Below, in pieces: positions 9,150-19,275 of a stretch of 64,000 nt of DNA (positions are counted from its first letter, which is position 1; the number at the start of each line of letters is the position of its first letter). Position numbers and translations under genes: made by a program. The stretch comes from Yamagishiella unicocca (taxonomy: Eukaryota; Chlorophyta; Chlorophyceae; Chlamydomonadales; Volvocaceae): the NCBI GenBank assembly GCA_003116995.1, contig BDSL01000187.1, forward strand, positions 1 to 64,000, in the 5' to 3' direction. A model generated the notes under the pieces. It did no database searches. It saw only the letters and a list, made by a program, of their open reading frames with translations, and had not been told where the DNA came from.

Positions 9150-9669
9150 CTGCGCTGTGCTGTAGTCCTGGTGGGAAGAAACAGGGGGCCGCGGCGCGTT
9201 GGGGGGTTGTGTGTGCGAGCCGGTCTCTGTAAAGTGCTGCCATGGGCCTTGCACATTCCACAGGCTGCAGGGCCGCTGGGGACGGCGAGCAGCGACTGGA
9301 TCGCGGAGTCACAGCTACTGGAGCTATGAGGTGAGGCGGAAGTGAGGCATGGCTCGCTAGCGCGTGGCGTATCTCATCAAACGGTTTTGACAGCTTTGCA
9401 AGGCGCGTTCGAATACGGGCTATGTGGTCCGAAACATCACGTGGGACACCCTGCAGCTGTCGCGTGAGTCGGTCCTTACGTAGAGCCACCCTGCAGCTGG
9501 CAGGTCCACGGGCAGCATCGTTGTCGATACACCTTGCGTTACGACGATGTCCCTGAGTTGCAAGGATTCGACTGGGCAAACGCCAGGTGGAAGTAAGGTA
9601 GTATAGGGGATTCCGATTCCACAACAGGATGACGGCGTTTTTTAACGCCATTTCCTCTTGAACATTCAT
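9133..9669 (-). CDS. Minus-strand hypothetical frame, 178 codons (P1)
   Basis: The frame starts MNVQEEMALKNAVILLWNR and includes LPSRILATQGHRRNARCIDND and DHIARIRTRLAKLSKPFDE. The composition is protein-like, but I do not recognise the family and the frame runs under the 3' end of the plus-strand gene. P3 (37495-37812) and P4 (52406-52738) keep only about 105 residues. A five-base duplication near the codon for ARI shifts their frame, and P4 also has an in-frame 12-base duplication. That pattern does not suggest selection on the full frame. Confidence 0.25.
   Translation of the reverse strand: MNVQEEMALKNAVILLWNRNPLYYLTSTWRLPSRILATQGHRRNARCIDNDAARGPASCRVALRKDRLTRQLQGVPRDVSDHIARIRTRLAKLSKPFDEIRHALASHASLPPHLIAPVAVTPRSSRCSPSPAALQPVECARPMAALYRDRLAHTTPQRAAAPCFFPPGLQHSAATQSE
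9228..9232 (+). promoter_or_regulatory. TGTAA polyadenylation signal
   Basis: The TGTAA pentamer typical of volvocine polyadenylation lies 79 bases after the FAS1 stop codon. It supports a transcript end near 9245. Confidence 0.5.
9634..9649. repeat. Small hairpin GGCGTT-TTTT-AACGCC
   Basis: Perfect six-base arms around a four-T loop. Also present in P3 and P4. No function is implied; see the rejected items. Confidence 0.5.
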
Positions 9670-9814
9670 CGGTACCTATGATTTGTGAGGACACTGAGCA
9701 GCCCAGGGACGAACGGGCAGTCCCATTCCTACTAGTCCAAGATACAGAGACGGCAGCCAGCCTTGCTGCTGTTTACATACGGATTGAGTAACCGCCACTG
9801 CCGCCGCCCCGACC

Positions 9815-10093
9815 CGGCCGCGCGTCAAGCGCTTCGTCCGCAGGGAGGAGTCGGACGACGGGCAGCTGTCTTTGGAGGTGGTGGAGCGGGTGGGTTGGTG
9901 GAGGATGGCAAGCGGGTGACCCTCAGCAGCGCCCCATCACCTTCCAAATGAGCAACCCCACGCCCAAGATGGAGTGTACGGCAGAGCAGCCGCTGACGTG
10001 GGCGGCTTCCTGGGCCACACCAACACCGTGACGGAGAAGAGGCTGGTGGCGGAGACGCTACTTGACATGACTGGGGAGGACAGCCTGCGCTAG
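9815..10093 (+). pseudogene. Decayed coding remnant (P1)
   Basis: Plus-strand sequence with strong coding-like codon use is spread over shifting frames: RPRVKRFVRREESDDGQLSL, then VEDGKRVTLSS, then PITFQMSNPTPKMECTAEQP, then VGGFLGHTNTVTEKRLVAET ending LLDMTGEDSLR and TAG. No GT..AG pairs explain the frame changes, so it looks like an intronless gene piece with indels. I do not recognise the protein. The same piece, with a further in-frame difference, lies at 37958-38233 in P3; P4 is cut off just before it. Confidence 0.35.
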
Positions 10094-10570
10094 GGTGAGG
10101 TGGCGGGAGGGGGCAGGTAGGGGGGCCAGGGAGGGGCGAGATGCCAGCAGCCGCAACACCGCCAACATGCGCACCACTGCCTGTGCGGCTGCCCGGCTGT
10201 CACGTTACGAAGCAGATGTTGATCCGTCGTGGGAATCTATGCCTTGAATAGTTGTGAGGTTTGACGACTTGAATAGTCTGCGACGAGGAGCTTCATGACT
10301 CTGTCGTTCACCGGGTAATTACCGGTAGTCTAACCGTCCAGTGCGCATGCGGCACTCCAGTAACCTAATTAAGGGCGATATGTTAGCCTGAGTACATGCT
10401 GAATGCTTAAAACACCCGTGGATTTAGTGAAGCCGCTGCCCGGGAAATTCTAATATGCGATTGGTGGTCTGGAAAGTTGGAGGCGTGTGGAGTAGGAACC
10501 GGCGGGGTGAAATTAAGGAATGAAGGTCGGGTCTTTGTAAGAGGCAGGAAGCAAGGATACAAGAAAGGAT
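10094..10570. other. Non-coding stretch of P1
   Basis: No coding signal, repeat or RNA gene recognised. AT content is higher from 10200 on. It lies downstream of the minus-strand RT fragment and may include that element's 3' end. Confidence 0.4.
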
Positions 10571-10575
10571 GAATG

Positions 10576-11193
10576 TTACAGTAGTAGAGAAGACGTGAAC
10601 GTATGAAGCCACGTACGCGGCATCAGGGGGCGGGGGGGAGGGGAGGGGCACTGGCGGCCGAGGGGCAGGCGGGGGGCGGGGCGGCGGCAGGGCTGGCACG
10701 GGGGCCACCGGGTAGGGGCAGGAGCTTCACTTTGCGGAGGTTGAGCTGCTGTCCCGACGCGGCGTGGAAGGTGTCCATGGTAGCCAGGAAGCGGGGGACG
10801 TCCGCGGCATCCCGGAGGAGGGGGGGTGCAGTCATCCGCGTACTGGGAGGCGGTGAGGCGGAGGTCGGCGAGGGAGATGCCGATGGCTTCGTGCTGCAGC
10901 CAGGAGAGGAGGGCCTGGCCGGGAGCGAGGTAGAGGAGGGGCGCAGCCGGGCACCCCTGTCGAACGCCGGCAGTGATTGGAACCCAGCCGGACAGGTGGC
11001 CATTGACGAGGGCGGCAGAGCGGGTGCCCCCGAGCAGGCGTTGCACCCAGGCAAGGCAGCCAGGGCCCACACCCATGGCATCCAGGCATTCCTGGTGCTG
11101 CTGCAGAGTACGTAGTTCGAACCATTTTGCGCAGCACCAAATACGGCCGCTGTGCTGAGGAATCGCGTTGAGCTGCCGGTACTCGCGCTGCAT
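10576..11193 (-). pseudogene. Non-LTR (LINE) reverse transcriptase fragment (P1)
   Basis: The minus-strand frame holds the central part of a LINE reverse transcriptase. Visible motifs are LAWVQRLLGGTRSAALVNGH, ITAGVRQGCPAAPLLYLAPG (palm motif) and LTASQYADD with the catalytic aspartates. The pattern resembles L1-type elements of green algae. N-terminal fingers, endonuclease and C-terminal parts are absent, so this is a truncated, dead copy. Just after YADD an extra G in a G-run (about 10821-10827) shifts the frame, while the P3 copy stays open through the thumb. The 3' part lies in G-rich low-complexity DNA (10624-10720). Confidence 0.75.
10624..10720 (+). repeat. G-rich tract downstream of the RT fragment
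   Basis: Closely spaced runs of three to seven G on the plus strand, with quadruplex potential. On the minus strand this becomes the proline-rich tail of the RT frame. The same tract is in P3 (38762-38858). Confidence 0.6.
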
Positions 11194-11199
11194 TACGCA

Positions 11200-12295
11200 T
11201 TACACCGGTAGAAGCGAAGGCGCCGGGACTACCTGGCGTGGTGGATCCGAAACCAAAGGCAGCTGTCGCCTGGCGGCGCTGACGACCCAAACGCGGGGCT
11301 CGCAGCGACCTACGCGCCGAAAGGACGTGAACAGCGCCACCAGGCTCTCCGAAACCGCCAGCCGTACGATGGTGTCCCAGCACCAGCTCGAAAGGATGAG
11401 GCGACGGGAGCGGCGAGCCGTCGGGTCGTATGTGCAGCGGACTTGGTGCCGGCCTGCGCGGGCGGCAGCGGTGCATTATCGGAACACATCGCACGAACCA
11501 GGAGGGCAGAGCCGCGCGAATTTCGGAGCTAACGCTGCTGGGCGTTGCTTGGTGGCACGCGTAGGGGTTTAAAGAGAATCCGTGAATCCACGCGTGGGGG
11601 AACCGCTGAGAGCGAAACACGTGTGCCTGTACCGCGCCGCCTGGGTTATATGCTGGCAACAGGCCTGGATTACGTGTAAGTAGCCGGCTGGGGTTATGTG
11701 CTAGCAACATTCAGGCGCTGCGGCGAGTGCGGAGGTCCTTGTGATGGCCCCAGCATGATGCCTCCGTGTGGCCGGAGACGACCTTTTATGATGAGTCCCT
11801 CTTATCTTCGCACGTAGTTAGCAAGCCGTATCCGCATCCAGCCCCCACCCAACCCCACGCCTCAACAGCGCAGATGGGACCACCAAACTAATTACCCGGA
11901 GGTTCCGTGTGCCTCGCTGGTTATCGTGACACACCCCCTGCAGCTTACTCAGGTGCAGCGGCTCTTGCCAGCAAAGGGGCGCTGGGGCAGCAAGTGTGGC
12001 GCCGCCGGCGCCAGCACGCCAGGGGCGGTCAGTCGGCCCCAGCGCCGCCACCTGCACCGTGGCCGCCGTTGGGGCAGGCGGCCTCTGAGGCGATTGCCGC
12101 ATCACCGTCGACGCGAAGACGACGGCACCGTTGGACCTGACGACCGGATGGTGGACAGAGAGGGGGAGTCAGCAACCGTAAGCTGCACGTGTGTAATTGA
12201 ATACTCTACTCAGTACGGCACCTCAGACGGTGCTAGCCATTTTCCTTTACGGGCACGTTCATTGTTTGTTATCGCGGCCATATGTCACCGATAAC
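11200..12295. other. Unassigned stretch of P1
   Basis: Long overlapping open frames on both strands come from GC-rich composition and none has clean borders. A plus-strand piece near 12088-12142 (GDCRITVDAKTTAPLDLT) looks protein-like but is isolated. No RNA gene seen. The P3 counterpart is 39455-40520. Confidence 0.35.
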
Positions 12296-12300
12296 CATAC

Positions 12301-12546
12301 ATGGTCTTCGCCGCCACGCTCTGCTGCGAGCGGCGCGTAGTCTCGCGGGCGGAGAGCTCCCGCCACAAGTCCGCCGGGAGGTGCTGCAGCAGCAATCCCG
12401 TACCGTTCTCGCCTGTCTACGAAAATAACACCTTTCCTATCCTGGCGGTGCTGTCCAAGGTCAGTTTTCTCCCGACCATCGAGTGCGAGTACACGTGTCC
12501 GAGGACGTGTCCGAAGAATTGCTTGACGCATTTCGTCGTTTGTTGA
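12301..12546 (+). CDS. Small frame with the NTFPILAVLSKV module (P1)
   Basis: An 81-codon frame starts MVFAATLCCERRVVSRAESS and contains ENNTFPILAVLSKVSFLPT and CEYTCPRTCPKNC. I do not recognise it. The same module, diverged, occurs in Q (22530-22661 and 59180-59305) as ENSTFPILAGLSKVGGLLT with TCPRT, so P and Q share an older duplicated piece. P3 has the frame at 40528-40746 with a changed end. Probably an exon fragment, not a free-standing gene. Confidence 0.3.
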   Translation: MVFAATLCCERRVVSRAESSRHKSAGRCCSSNPVPFSPVYENNTFPILAVLSKVSFLPTIECEYTCPRTCPKNCLTHFVVC

Positions 12547-13684
12547 GCGTGCCGACATTCCCTGTGCTCACGACAGCTCCAATTGCTTGCCAGATTTCCC
12601 TCCCCAGCCCCACCTACATGTCCTCGAGGCGCGTGCAAGACCTCCGAAGCTATGGACCATTAAAAGCTCGGAGTTCGACTCAGCAGGTCCCATTCGGCTC
12701 GCTTGGCAGCCCAATCCAGCAGCGAGCCCTCCTGTAAACGTAGACAGAGCAGGAACGAATAAGTTCGGGGCACGGCGGTTTTGGTCCCTCCCCCCCCCGC
12801 TCGGTTTGTCCACTCCCCACCTAAACCCTTTTCCTCCCCCGTGCCCACCTACCCTGACTGCGTTCCCCTCCAGCACCACTGCTCCACCAGTAGTAGCGCG
12901 GCCCGCAATACCCAGCACGCCCTACTAAACGGAGATAACGAACACAGCACGCATACGATTCCCCCGCCCTTCCCTACCATGAGCGCCCGTCACCGCCGCT
13001 GGCCCCTGCGTGTTCCGCCAGCGTCAGGTGCCACGCCACCACCGGCCGCATGAGGCCCACAGAGCGCGCCCAAGCGTATCATGGCAGCGGCGGTCGCCAG
13101 CGCCGACTACTACAAGAAGGATGGACTAGCGGAGTTGCTGAAGCAGGTAGACAGCGGGGTGGGGCGGAACAAGGAGTGCGGGAGCAGCCGTAGAAGCAAG
13201 CTGCTCTGACAGCAGAGGCACCTGCATGATTCTTCCTGGTCGTAGTGGAAAAGCAAGGTAGGTCGCACTGCCGGCAAAGGAGCGAGCAGCCGCTGTCCAG
13301 GAGCCATTCGCACACCGCCTGCTGCCCCGCGAGTGTTGCCTGTGGCCCCCAAAGCTGTCCTGCCTGCTCCAACTGTCTTGAAGCGGTATCAACCACGAAA
13401 GACATCATGATACCATGTTGGTATGTTCGTTAGGGCCATGGTTAGGGCCATGGACTTCGTGGGCAACGCCAGCAGCAGAATGCGTTATGCGAGTACCGGC
13501 TCGGAGTTGGTAGAGTTAGATAGATATTTCAAAGGTCTGCGAAGAGGAACTGCATGACGGTGCCAATTGAAATGCCGGAAGGCCAACAGTACTGCAGATA
13601 GGAGATAGCCCTAGTTAAGACTAAAGCTCGAGTATCTCAACCAAACGAATCATAAAATGTGACGCCCGCCTGCCCTATCTCGGC

Positions 13685-14038
13685 TTGTGGAAGAAGCAGA
13701 AGGCAGCGCAGGAACACAAAACTTATTGCATATTCAGCTGTTACATGTCGCTGCCTGCATCTTTGAGCAAGATTGCGAAGGACAGCACCATTAACGGTAT
13801 GCTAAGGCTACAGCAACAGGTTGCGGTACTGCTGCCGATGGACGGTAGGATGGCGCGAACGGCAACCGGATACCAGCAAATTGAGTTGCTGCGCAAGAAC
13901 CTGGCTCTCAGCGCGATGTTGATGCCAACCAACGCCAGCGATGAGGTTCTGCTGGTCCCAAAGGTAATCAAGGCCCCAGTCGTGGTTGCTGACGTCTGCG
14001 TTCGGTCAAACGGTGCTTCCACGAGCGGAATGCTATAG
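13685..14038 (+). pseudogene. FAS1-like frame (P1)
   Basis: The frame reads LPASLSKIAKDSTINGMLRL, then VAVLLPMDGRMARTATGYQQ, LLRKNLALSAMLMPTN, and LLVPKVIKAPVVVADVCVRS with SNGAS. The layout (VLLP near the start, LL..ALSAML in the middle, VVVADV...NGA near the end) fits a diverged FAS1 domain, which is an adhesion module. It ends in TAG soon after the last motif and has no clear borders, so it is probably a decayed domain copy. A P2 copy (24738-25146) and a P3 copy (41902-42255) exist, and a more distant relative lies in Z. Confidence 0.45.
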
Positions 14039-14858
14039 TATGAGGGGGTTATTGAGGAGAAATCCGTGGTCCGGCACGCAAAGAGGGAAGGGTGGGGGCT
14101 GATGTGAGGAAGCAGGGACACGCTTAGCATGGGATGACCGGCTAAGGGAAAAGGGGGCCTAGGAGGCACTCGTAGGAGGACGTGGGCCGCTGCCGGGAAG
14201 AGCACTTGCTCCCTCCCTACCACGGTGGGGGGCTCCTGCACCTGCCCGCCGTCTGCTTGGACAGCGGCACGGAAGCTGCAGCCGCGTCATGTTTTGCGAC
14301 GCGGGCGGGGGAGCCAGGTTGCTGCGAGTTTCGGGCGGGACTTGGGGCGGGGCGTATGGGTGGAGGGAGGGCTCCTATCGCGGTGGCCACCGCCCACTCA
14401 CTCCGCGCTGCAAAGGACGTGCTGCATCTCCCTTTCCCCAGGCACCTTGCACGTAAACCGAAGCTGGGACTTCAGCAAGCTGCACGCGAGCTGCCTGGTT
14501 CCCGAGGCGCGAATGAACCTGTGTGGATGAACCCGCTGGCCCCGCATTCGCAGTCGACTGCGAAGAAAACCGCCCGGGTATTGTTGCGGCTGGATTGAAG
14601 GGTTGCGAGGCCCTCCGGGGACTCCACGGGGCGCGGTGCACCAAACACACGAACATCGCACGACCGCAACGCCCCCATTCCGCCAACCGAACGCGCTGCA
14701 TCGCTGCACGGTGCCAGCGTGCTGCGTCTCTCCGTGCCCTGCACCCTTTGCTCCCCGGATCCCGCTCCTCCCCTACCCCTGCAGTCCCCAGCTTCCCCTA
14801 CCTCTCCCGAGCTGCTCCAACTGCCGCAATTGCTGTACGTGTCCCCGCTCGTCCACAG

Positions 14859-16767
14859 ATCGCTCGCCGCCGCAAGGCCCACCAGGAGAAGCACCTCGAC
14901 GCCAAGGTACGACACGCACCGCTTCTCTACACGGTCGTACACGTTACGACACTCTTCGGTACTAAGCCTTCCACCGTACCATGTTCCACGCGAAGCGCCT
15001 CCCCTCTCATTCCCGGTGTCTGCTCTTACCATATGGCGGGCCCGGGCGGAGGGCCGCCGCCGCCGGTAGTCGCTTGCTGTCGCCTGACGGGCCTTATCGG
15101 TCGGACGTTGTGGGGCTGGACGAGGCGCATTGCGTTGTTCCCACGTTGAGGAGTCTGGTGTCACAGCAGTCGCTCCCGCGACCTCACGCCCACCCGCCAG
15201 ATCACCTCCCTGGGCATCGGCGACACCACGGAGCCGCTGCCCGGGTACATCGCGGACGCCACGGCGGACGCGGCGACCGGACTGGCCACACGTGAGTGAG
15301 GGCTACAGCGGGTGGGGTGGGGGGCGGGGACGCCTGCTTGCACGTGCCAGTTGTTAGACCCGTGCTCCACCTGGCGAAGGCTCCTCCCAGCCGTCCAGAC
15401 CACCCTGCGTGACCGCCTTCTCCTGCGAATCCTTTCGGGTTGTGCTGCCGGCCGCTCTACTTGAGCTGCCCTCCTTTGCCCCGGTGCCCACTCCTGCCGT
15501 CGCTGCAGGTAGGACAAGGAGCAGGGCCAGGGGGCGCTGCGTGAGGCGGTGCCGGCCACTTCTACGCGGGCCTGCCCGGGCCAGGATCGCCCTCCCTCAA
15601 GCCTGCATCAGGACCCGGCTCCAGGACCCGGGCGAAGTCGCTGGCAGCGGTGGCGGCGGCAGCACGGGCGGAACAGGCTGAGCGGGACCCAGAAGGAGTA
15701 GAAGGCCGTGAACGGGACGGTTGCTGCGCTGGATGAGCTGCAGCAGCACCACCACCAATGCAGCAGTGCTGAGGAGGCCGACGCCGCGCTCGCTGGGCCG
15801 ACGGGGCAACCATCGAGTGGTGGTGGTGGAGGGTTCAGGCCGCACCATCCCTATGTAGTGTGATCCGCAAGGTCATCCGTCGTTGCATGTTCCGGTCATG
15901 GGCCATGCATTTTGAGGGCGGCGACGGCGGGGGGGCGCTGCCGGAGCCCTTTGTACCTGGATCGAGGGTGGGCGGCCGGGCGGGTGCCGCCGCTTAGCCA
16001 TACCGCCTACTGCGACCGTAGGGACGAGTGGGGCTTCTTGGGGCCCATTGAAGTCGAATCGAAGTCAGCGACCGCAAGCGGCACATCCTGCACAATAAAA
16101 AACCTGCCAACAATGCTCTCGGACGGATTCACATGGAGAGCGGCTCGAACCAGATGGTGCGGAGGAGCGTGCCCCCGGCCCTGCGGTCCATGTTGTTGCG
16201 CTGTTGTGGGTCCCCACCCTCCTGGCGCAAAAGAGGACTGCACTGAAGCCCCGGCTCCCAGCCGCAGCGCCGGCGCCCTTCCACAACGCCACGCTGCCGC
16301 TGCCGTTGAAGGTTAGTTGTTGTGCTGGCTGAGGGGGGTTGCGTACGGGATACTGGGGGCGGCAGGTTCAGTCTCGGTGGGCGCCGTGACACCCGCTGAT
16401 CGCCATGTCCAGCTGCAGTGGGGCTCAGATGGGCGGTATGGGATATCCACATCTAGACGAATGCGCTCCTTCCACATTCCGTCCCACCGACCTCCATGTT
16501 GCCACTGTGCTGCGACATCCACCCAGCTATACCTACAGCTCTCCACTCTGTTCCGAAATCCTGTCTCCCCCGGCTTGGCCCCAAGTGCCGACCAACGGGT
16601 TTCCTCTCAGCCCCCTCCGCCGCCCCTCACTCCGCTTGGCTCCTGCCGCCCTGCCTGCCTCGCAGGACGGGGCCAGTATCTTGCCCTCCCTCGGGGGCCC
16701 TCTGCGCCCGGGCCGGAGCTGGCGGTGGTGCCTTACCTGGTGGACCAGGGCGCCATCGTAACGCTAG
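14859..16767 (+). CDS. Row of bordered exons of an unrecognised gene (P1)
   Basis: Several exons have clean AG..GT borders and open phase. Exon 14859-14906 reads IARRRKAHQEKHLDAK. Exon 15167-15291 reads TPTRQITSLGIGDTTEPLPG, then YIADATADAATGLAT. Exon 16268-16311 reads APFHNATLPLPLK, and exon 16666-16767 reads QYLALPRGPSAPGPELAVVP, then YLVDQGAIVTL. A basic stretch right after an intron could be a juxtamembrane segment, but I do not recognise the protein. In P1 the last exon has lost two bases before its donor compared with P2, and about 620 bases are missing near 15798. A Ser/Thr-poor region 15470-15760 has a possible exon (QGALREAV). The gene would run on into Q. Confidence 0.45.
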
Positions 16768-17049
16768 GTAAGTTGGTCATTGCGTCGTGTCTTCCTATGG
16801 GTGCTTGCGTAGCTGGTTGGGTTGACCGGCAAATTGGGCTTCGTGGCTGATGGGTGTGGTGGCTGATTGGCTCGGCCTGCCTGCATCTGTTTACACGAAT
16901 CAATTTGCGTCTGGAACCAGAGGCCCAGCCCACCTTCACCCCTCCCGATGGCCTTCCGCCGGACCCTCCTCACGCCCCTCCCCACGTCGCCTACTGCCCG
17001 GTGCCCCCACCTCGCTCACTCCCCGGACTGCCCGCCCGCCCGCTGCAGA

Positions 17050-17140
17050 CTGTAAGCGCTCCGAAAAGCGGCCATCAACGGCCTCCAGGAGCTACTGCCG
17101 GGAGCGCCGGTGTTCGTGTTGATTCGCTATTTCCAAGTAT
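17050..17140 (+). CDS. LLPG module at the start of Q1
   Basis: The frame reads LRKAAINGLQELLPGAPVFV, then LIR. It is coding-like and close to the module near the other end of Q (22366-22509). In Q1 the frame then runs into sequence that in Q3 follows about 180 bases later, so Q1 carries an internal deletion here. Function unknown. Confidence 0.35.
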
Positions 17141-17524
17141 ACGGTGCCCAAGATGTACACGAGCTGTTCAAAGTCGGAGACGCAGTGTCCTCCTACGGCC
17201 TGCGCCTCGCTCAGTGTTTGTGGTTTGTATTGAAGGTGTGCGTGGACACCACAGGGAACAACCGCGCCGTATGTCCTCCTTACTATTGTGGGGGGAACTG
17301 TTACGCCTGGTGTGTCGGCGACAGCTGAAGACTGCTGCGGGGGACACAAGGTGCTGCCGTGGGGATTGGGTGTCGGTTTATGGCTGCGGCCATCAAGAGG
17401 TCGGGGGCAGTTGTTCTGGTTGCATCGTGGCGGCGCTGCGGGTCTGCTAGGTGTGCTGGTGGTCGGTTGCTGATAGGGGAGTCTGACAACACAATTTCCC
17501 CTGCTGCTGTCTTAGCTAGAGGCT

Positions 17525-17557
17525 GTCTAGAGGCTGCTGCTGTCTTAGCCTCTAGAC
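17525..17557. repeat. Hairpin, 10-bp arms (Q1)
   Basis: Perfect inverted arms GTCTAGAGGC and GCCTCTAGAC separated by 13 bases. Also in Q2 (28904-28936). Q3 has different sequence here. Confidence 0.6.
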
Positions 17558-18414
17558 TGTTGTCTAAGTGGTTTGCCATTCATGCGGTTAGTTCTGCTGG
17601 ATTCCTGTCTCTTTCGTGTCCTTCCTTGTCCGACGATGTGCCCGGTGGTCCTGCTTTTGGTGTTGAGCCTTCAGGGGTTGCATACCTTTCATCAGTCTAC
17701 AAGGCGCTTGCAGCCTTGAACCATACCACTATAAAAAGTGCTTCAGCCACAGTAGGTAGCAGTTGTAAGAGTCATTATCAGTTTATCACGACCATGTATA
17801 CGACAACGTCCAGGCAGACGAGGAAATTAAGAAATGAATATAATCATTATCCAAGGGTCCTGACTCCGATCGGTTGGGCCATGTGGTCGCTCCGACCCCC
17901 AATTTAAAGCCGAGGGATGGCTGCAGTAACTGTTACAGTGGGCCTCAGAACATAAGGTAGAGCCATCGGGCGCAGACAAACTGACAAACTGAAAGAGACG
18001 CACGAAAAAGATAGCAGTGGCACCTACCACCCAGATATGATGCACTGCCACAACCACAACCGTTACAACAAAAACACAGGGACACCACCGGCCCCCGCAC
18101 ATGGGAGTTGGGAATCTCCTCAACCGTGAGCCGCCACTACCCCTCCTTGTACAAGCCCTCGTAAGTCCTAACGTATCCCCTGCCACAGCCGCCGGAACAC
18201 GCCTTGCAGTACAGACATGACCAAGTCCTCCCAGCATCTCTCAAACGAACAGGTCATGCGCTAACCGCCACCCTTTCAGACAGTTGCATAAGCGCAGACA
18301 CTCGCCCTGACATACTCCAAACCGGAATAGGTGGCCACCCGTCCAGCCGCCACCCGATGGCTGAGTTCGCTCGAATTCTCATCCTGTTTCGTCTTACTTC
18401 CGAGACTTGCCTGC

Positions 18415-18500
18415 TGATTGCTTGGCTGGCTGAGAGGCTGGTTGACTAGCTGGCTGGCTGATTGACTGGACGTCTGGCTGGCTGGCTGGCTGGCTCCCAC
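18415..18500. repeat. CTGG microsatellite (Q1)
   Basis: Imperfect tandem CTGG/GGCT units. Copies are at 29510-29562 (Q2, shorter) and 54655-54752 (Q3, with extra GGATGTCT units). Confidence 0.8.
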
Positions 18501-19275
18501 GGGTCACTGGCATGGCATCAAGCCGTTGCCACCTTTCCTCACATTGGTAACTTATTCAGTACACTCACCGTGTAAATGAGCGCCGCCACGCTTTCATAAG
18601 ATGAATGTTTCCTTGCTTCATACATCATCGCACTGAGCGCTGCCACTAATCGCCCCCGTGGGTCACTGGCGTAATAGGCAAATATGAATAGCCTTTGTCC
18701 CTTTGCTGGGGAGCCCCGCTTATAACGCAAAAGTAAAGAGAGCTGCCGACAATACGCTCTTCGATTGTGTTCCCGTGGGTCGCTGTCGTTGGCATCAAGC
18801 CATGGCCTCCCTTCCTCCCATTGGTAGCTTGGATCGTAATAGAGCGCCGCCATTACGTACGCTCTTCGATTGTGCTCCCGTGGGTCGCTGTCGTTGGCAT
18901 CAAGCTGCGAGCGACTTCCTTCCTCCCAGTGGTAACTTGGATCATAATACAGCGACTCCCTTCCTCCCATTGGTAACTTGGATCGTAATATTAAAGAGAC
19001 GCCGCCATTACGTACGCTCTTCGATTGTGTTCCCGTGGGTCGCTGTCGTTGGCATCAAGCTGCGAGCGACTTCCGTGCTTCCTCCCATTGGTAATTTGGA
19101 TCGTAATAATATCAAAGAGCTAGCTCTGCCATCACGTACGCTCTTCGATTTTGCTCCCGTGGGTCACTGTCGTTGGCATCAAGCCATGGCCTCCCATCCT
19201 CCCACTGGTAGTTTGGATCGTAATATTAAAGAGCGCTGCCCAAACGCTCTTCAATTGTGTTCCCACAGATCATGC
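18500..19275. repeat. Minisatellite with 105-155 bp units (Q1)
   Basis: About five clear units start at the motif CGCTCTTCGATTGTG (18757, 18861, 19014, 19138, 19244), followed by CCCGTGGGTCGCTGTCGTTG and a GGATCGTAAT end; decayed units lie upstream. Unit lengths are about 104, 153, 124 and 106 bases, the second containing a small internal duplication. On the minus strand the units read as peptide repeats (LDANDSDPREHNRRAY, YYDPSYQWEEG) over a 144-codon frame. The last unit overlaps the end of the cysteine-rich minus-strand frame, so the repeat may have grown from that frame's 3' end. Confidence 0.8.

Larger units (their letters stand above)
8668..17035 (+). repeat. Array segment P, copy 1
   Basis: This 8.4 kb segment recurs as P2 (from its position 12566 on), P3 (to 44300) and P4 (first 1.1 kb only), at near identity by eye. 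It starts inside the FAS1 domain of the upstream gene. Its contents in order are: FAS1 3' exons, a minus-strand frame (9133-9669), a decayed coding remnant (9815-10093), a minus-strand LINE RT fragment, an unexplained 11.2-12.3 kb stretch, a frame at 12301, a FAS1-like frame at 13685 and a row of bordered exons (14.8-16.8 kb). Compared with P2 it lacks about 620 bases near 15798. I found no clear gene in 11200-12290. Confidence 0.85.

Noticed and set aside
9634..9649. GGCGTT-TTTT-AACGCC as a rho-independent terminator
   Set aside because: It lacks a following T-run and the genome is a nuclear one with TGTAA signals.
11200..11720. Long minus-strand frame (292 codons) upstream of the LINE RT as its N-terminus
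   Set aside because: It is in another frame, contains no RT or endonuclease motif, and its P3 counterpart is extended only by the 23-bp repeat.
13079..13408. Cysteine-rich minus-strand frame with VCEWLLDSGC as ankyrin repeats
   Set aside because: One ankyrin-like step is present but no repeat periodicity or borders; too weak to call.
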